Shown here: in pieces, positions 59,256 through 64,000 of the stretch
Layout of the letters: each line of letters starts with the position of its first letter
Numbering within the stretch: the first letter of the stretch is position 1
NCBI GenBank assembly: GCA_029379385.1
Contig: CM055609.1
Span: 2,232,001 to 2,296,000 of the forward strand
Reading direction: 5' to 3'
DNA from: Quillaja saponaria
Lineage: Eukaryota; Streptophyta; Magnoliopsida; Fabales; Quillajaceae
DNA length: 64,000 bases
The notes under the pieces: generated by a model
What the model was told of the DNA's origin: nothing
The model's database searches: none
What the model saw: the letters and a program-made list of their open reading frames with translations, nothing else
Made by a program: the position numbers and the translations under genes

Positions 59256-62200
59256 ATGGCTTTCCCGGAGTTTCAGCCGCTGAATGAGAAGACTCTGGTG
59301 GATTACATAAAGGCCGTACCTGCTCTATCTTCAAAACTGGGGAACAAGTTCGATGACTTAACAATTAAAGAAGTTGGGGATGGTAACCTCAATTTCGTCT
59401 ACATCGTTTACAACACCGTTGGCTCCTTCGTCATCAAACAGGTAACAAACTTTCCGTGAGTATCAGCTTTTGGTCGAAATTGTTGATAGATAAGGATGTG
59501 GAAAAATGAGAAATTTTGGGGTTTGCCCTTTTGTTTTGGGAGTTTATAGAAATGTTAAAGTATGTGTCTTTCTGTCTTTATTCGAGAGGCAAAGCTCTGG
59601 CTCTGAATCCTCAAAATTTCCAAATAGTATCAAATTGTATACTTGGATCGCCTTGATGAAGTGAGTTTATTAATCCAAGGGAATCTTAGAGCAAACTATC
59701 TGTTGTAATTTGGTTCTATGATGTCGTAGGCTCTTCCATACATACGTTGCATTGGGGAATCGTGGCCGATGACAAAGGAGCGAGCATATTTTGAGGCACT
59801 GGCGTTGAAAGAACATGGTCGCTTGAGCCCTGAGCATGTCCCAGAAGTTTATCATTTTGACCGTACCATGTCTTTGATTGGCATGCGTTATTTGGAGCCC
59901 CCACATATAATCCTGAGAAAAGGGTTGATAGCTGGGACTGAGTACCCATTGCTGGCAGAACATATTTCAGACTACATGGCAAGGACCCTTTTTTTTACAT
60001 CACTCCTTTTTCGTTCCACTACAGATCACAAACGTGATGGTATGTTTATTTCTTCTTTTTTGCCCAGTTTTAAATTTCTGCACATACTGCATGGTTTAGT
60101 TTGTTAGTGTTGGAGATAGAAAGGCTGATGTCTATCTTTAATGCATTTGTATTGACTATTGGCATTTATCTTGTGCACTCTTCAAATGTGTCACTATCCT
60201 TTCTGAATACATCTTATGGGAACCCCTTATGGTGCTATTTTGTTTCTCTGAGGTCTTACCGTAGTTACATATATTGATCTATTTTGACTCTTTTGAATCA
60301 CATATGGTGTTCCAACAGGTTTTTTGGGGGCTGAGACTGGTCATTTAGATTGGTATTAGTTTGGAAAAAATTGTTTAGCTGGTCGACTGGTTGTTCATTT
60401 ATGAGGTCCTAAGACTTTCTTTTCTCCTCCAACTTTGCACTCCAAAAATAAAGAGAGAGAATAATTGTCTTCTTAGGATTTTACCCATTTCATCTGTTCT
60501 TACATTCTCCCAAGCCCTATCTGATACTTATATAATTATCTATAGGTGGGTGTTAGCAGTTATTCTAACTTTGTTAGCATACTTGAAGACATGCAGCACA
60601 TAGACCTGATATGCATGCGTGCTTTATGCAGTGGCAGAATTTTGTGGGAATGTGGAGTTATGCAGGCTTACTGAGCAAGTTGTCTTTTCTGACCCATACA
60701 AAGTTTCTGAATTTAACCATTGGACTTCTCCTTATCTTGACCACGATGCTCAGGCAGTTAGGGAGGACAACGTGCTGAAGCTTGAAGTCGCTGAGTTGAA
60801 ATCTAAGTATTATTCCTATCACAGTTCTCTCCATCATATGCTGAAATTCAGTAGTTGTTTGTATGATATATGAGTATTGTATGCCCTCAGGTTCTGTGAG
60901 AGAGCCCAGGCTCTAATACATGGTGATCTACACACTGGTTCCGTCATGGTTACTCATGAATCAACTCAAGTTATTGATCCTGAATTTGCATTTTTTGGAC
61001 CAATGGGGTTTGACATTGGAGCATTTCTGGGAAACTTGGTACTGGCTTTCTTTGCACAAGATGGACAAGCTCATGAAGGAAATGACCGAAAAGTCAGTGC
61101 TGCTTCCTAAATATCTTCTCTGATTGTTATGCTTCGTTTTCACTTGTTCTCTTCCTCTTTCTTTTCCCTGTTTTTTGGCTAAAGAAATCCAGTCTTAAGT
61201 AGAAAAGTCAATATGTCTTCAGAAATCTATAGTTGTTTTCACCATTAATTCCCTTTATCTTCCTTGATAAGCATAGCTTCCAAAACCTTGCTCTGGTCTT
61301 TGTGTTCTGTATGTACTGTTGACTTCTGGGACTTTGTTAGGCAATGCATCTACAGTATAGTAATCAGGAAAATGAGTGTTCAAATTGAAATTGGTGATAC
61401 ATATTGTTAAGTGTGAACTAAAGAGATGGCTCTGTAGAGAAGCAGTCTTTAGCAAACCCTTGTAAGAATATAAAAATGAGTTGAATGTTATGTTCGATTA
61501 ACATATTTTGCAGAACTAATGCCCATGTATGATAATAAGTGCAAATTTCGTATGGCCATTGCTATTGTTTTAGAACTAGTTAATGCAATTTTATTACATG
61601 TTCAATAGGCAACTCATATCCTTTCTTGGAGACCTAACCTATAAGTTCTTATTCTTTATCTATTGCTGCCAGCTGGATATATATATATATGTATGTGTAT
61701 ATATGAAACAAGAAAAGGTCAGAGGTTATCTCATATTCCTGGTGTTTTGCAGGCATACAAGCAGTGGATTCTTAAGACAATAGAAGATACTTGGAACCTT
61801 TTCCATGATAAATTTATTGCACTTTGGGATGAACACAAGGAAAGTTCTGGTGAGGCATATCTTCATGCAATTTACAACAACCCTGAGGTTCAACAGCTTG
61901 TACAAACGCAATACATGAGGGATTTGTTCCATGACAGTCTTGGATTTGGTGCTGCCAAAATGATAAGGTGAGGTGATGGATAGATATTCTTAACTTCTCC
62001 AATGTACTATTCATATTTGTTTGCATGCATTATTTACAATTTTACTTCTTTTTATCTCCCTCAAAGAATTCTTTAACATATTTAGTGTGTTAGTTTGCCA
62101 GTTCGCATTTTCAATTATTAAAGCTATGGGTTTGTGCATTGCATTGCCCCATATTTATCATCTGATTTTCATTTCACTGTTTGCATTGGTTGCCTATCCT

Positions 62201-62754
62201 CCTAAAGAGAATTATGGTGATGATGTTGAATTTATCTTATTGAAAAGCTTGTTGGCCTAGTATTCATAAAAAACGAACAACTTCTGTGAGTAAGAAGAAG
62301 TATTCAATAGGAACCATATATTTTGTTTCAAATCCAATGATGGGTCCTTTCAATCTTGGAAAGACGTCGAATAGATCCATTATATTATAATGGAAGTTTC
62401 TCTCACTGAATATCAGTTGACTAATACCGCTCATAGAAGTCAAGTCTGATTTCCATGTCCATGTTGGTTGAGCAGTTATAAGGTGTCCCTGATATGGGAT
62501 AACCATGCTAACATTCATCGTCTAGAAGGCATTATTAGCTATTATCGGTAACCCTACTAACATCCTTTTTCTAATATTTGATTGGCAGGAGAATTGTTGG
62601 TGTGGCACATGTTGAGGATTTTGAATCAATTACTGATGCTAGTAAACGAGCACCTTGTGAACGCCGGGCTCTGGAGTTTGCAAAGACACTTCTCAAGGAG
62701 AGGAGGAAGTTCCAGACAATTACTGAAGTTGTTTCAGCAATTCAGCAAATCTGA
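59256..62754 (+). CDS. MTK: 5-methylthioribose kinase
   Basis: Phosphorylates 5-methylthioribose to its 1-phosphate in the methionine salvage (Yang) cycle, which recycles the by-product of ethylene, nicotianamine and polyamine synthesis; cytosolic. Six exons: 59256-59441, 59730-60039, 60632-60806, 60891-61092, 61753-61967, 62589-62754; 417 residues, all phases in register. Kinase-like landmarks: nucleotide loop [13 protein letters not shown] with FVIKQ (Lys), the catalytic loop [13 protein letters not shown] around residue 233, and the metal-binding [15 protein letters not shown]. Other family blocks are [40 protein letters not shown] and [18 protein letters not shown]. The catalytic loop reads SVMV where GSVMVT is usual, so no key residue is lost. 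The gene is complete and appears functional. Confidence 0.95.
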
Positions 62755-63686
62755 GTCATAATGCAGTCTTACCGACTATTGTTACATCGTATGAATTTAG
62801 CTCAGTGGCCTTCATATGTATTCTATTAATAATAAGGAACATGAAACCTAGTCTTGCATGCACGCAGAGGTTAACTTGGTATTAAAATTGACACAGTCAG
62901 TGTCAATTGCTTTACTACTATAAGATTTTCTTGTGTGAGACATTGGAGAAAGACTTGCTATTGTTCCTTGCTCAGTGCCCTGATACATGTCATAATGTGA
63001 TACTTGGTACCACTGAAAAGAGGAAAAGTAATGAATGTGTAGGCATAAGAGGCTTGCTAAAGAATTTATTGCAGTCAACCCTTGTAATCTTTTGAAAAAG
63101 GATGATTCAGAAATTTTGTCAACTAGTTTATGGGTAACCTTAGTGCTATGAAAATATTTAGGATCAGAATCAGTCGTCAAGTTGTCCAAATCTGCCAAAA
63201 AAAATCTCACTCTTGACTTCTGAGACAGACCATCACGATAGTCCTGAAACAGAGTAGTCAACACAACAAGCCTGAAACAAATATTATAAGCATAATTAGT
63301 AACCCTCCTCTTTCATTCGGGCCGGAAGCCAATTGTCTCTCAACATGAGAGTTATTGTCAACCATTTGTACTAGACACAATTTTAGTGCTAAATGCTAAT
63401 AAGGTATTGTATCCAAGTTAAAGAAACAGATCACTAACTCAAATTTAGATTCCTAAGTTTGGGATGTATCTTTAAATTATTTTTCTTTTAAGAATATATT
63501 CTTCATAGTTCAGGTTGGGTTGATGATAAAATTGCAGAACAAGCATACATGTAAGCCAATGTATTCCATTATAACTTGACAGGCATTCATATAATTTCAT
63601 ACAACTTATTTATGCTATGAAAATGGAGGATACATTCTCTTTTTTAAGTAAACAAGAAGCTCTTATTCTCTTGGCTAAGTTGCTTC
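62755..63686. other. 3' flank of the kinase gene and unassigned DNA
   Basis: Starts with the kinase 3' UTR. A reverse-strand open frame at 62848-63264 has no family resemblance I can name. The rest is the 3' flank of the basic secretory protein pseudogene. Confidence 0.4.
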
Positions 63687-64000
63687 CTATTTGCCAGAGC
63701 CAGACTTGGCCTTGTAGTTCCTCCAAAGCTAATCCACTGTCTTCCTCAGCAGTTCAACAAAGTATTTGGCACTATAACCATTCCTCATCTTCTTGTTCAA
63801 TTGTGCCACAAACCCATTTTTGAGACCATTACAGTAGTCCAGAAACCGAGCTGTAGCATCGTACCCCTAATCCCATCTATTTCCCATCCCCGTCCTCACC
63901 CAATGGCTTGGTGCATACCCTGCTTTCAACCTCACAGAATCTGCAATGCATTCAATCAATCCCATAGGAGTATGTCCCTTCCCATTCCACTGCCATATAT
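63687..64000 (-). pseudogene. Basic secretory protein family fragment, with two premature TAG codons
   Basis: C-terminal part of a plant basic secretory protein (BSP, peptidase M-like fold, apoplastic and often pathogen-induced), continuing beyond the right edge. The readable text is WQWNGKGHTPMGLIECIADS, VRLKAGYAPSHWV, GYDATARFLDYCNGLKNGFV, LNKKMRNGYSAKYFVELLRK. Two positions that are Gln in the family are TAG here (after MGNRWD at about 63870 and after RKTVD at about 63719); both are explained by single C-to-T changes from CAG. Apart from these the frame is continuous to the natural stop at 63687-63689, so decay is young or the gene is expressed only as a truncated form. The 5' part cannot be judged. 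Confidence 0.85.

Noticed and set aside
62848..63264. 138-codon reverse open frame
   Set aside because: Low-information content, no domain known to me, and it overlaps the kinase 3' flank; not enough to call a gene.
1..64000. CRISPR arrays, bacterial operons, viral genes or LTR retrotransposons
   Set aside because: Searched by eye on both strands; tandem repeats found are few-copy and irregular, and no reverse transcriptase, integrase or capsid-like text was seen.

Overview
This window is nuclear DNA from a eudicot plant. Its genes are split by GT-AG introns with AT-rich interiors, several encode plastid-targeted proteins, and lignin, PIP-peptide and UGT84 genes are present. The species cannot be read from the sequence. 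About a dozen protein genes are recognisable by family-specific protein sequence. Exon borders were set by hand from protein continuity, splice dinucleotides and codon phase.

Layout: 1-4437 (+) 3' part of a chloroplast NhaD-type Na+/H+ antiporter (NHD1); 5412-8229 (-) plastid 3-phosphoglycerate dehydrogenase (PGDH); 9451-10575 (-) SASA-domain esterase; 11307-14175 (-) LRR receptor pseudokinase; 16246-18832 (+) TIC21/PIC1; 20982-22286 (-) reticulon (RTNLB); 23325-24810 (-) PRKRIP1 homologue; 28577-29363 (+) R2R3-MYB of subgroup 22; 31366-36113 (+) UNC-50; 37296-38886 (-) lignin-type cinnamyl alcohol dehydrogenase (CAD); 43744-47547 (-) organellar RNA pseudouridine synthase; 48484-48768 (-) and 52067-52339 (+) two divergent genes for secreted PIP-type peptides, each with two SGPS motifs; 54003-55475 (-) UGT84-type glucosyltransferase; 56968-58418 (+) a wrecked UGT84 copy; 59256-62754 (+) methylthioribose kinase; 63687-64000 (-) a broken basic secretory protein fragment running off the window.

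The genes are independent housekeeping and accessory loci, not an operon-like system. Their order is informative: it combines neighbours that, as I recall, lie on three separate Arabidopsis segments (around At3g19440-19490, At4g34200-34230 and At2g15240-15290), so the window looks like a less fractionated version of one ancestral block.

The main anomalies are single-base frameshifts in three otherwise intact conserved genes (NHD1, PGDH, MYB), most of them in homopolymers and therefore either assembly errors or young lesions. Other points of interest are the twin double-motif PIP genes, the AC-element pair in the CAD promoter, a hAT-like MITE with target-site duplication, a GC-AG intron in UNC-50, and a tandem splice acceptor with a built-in stop in the pseudouridine synthase gene.
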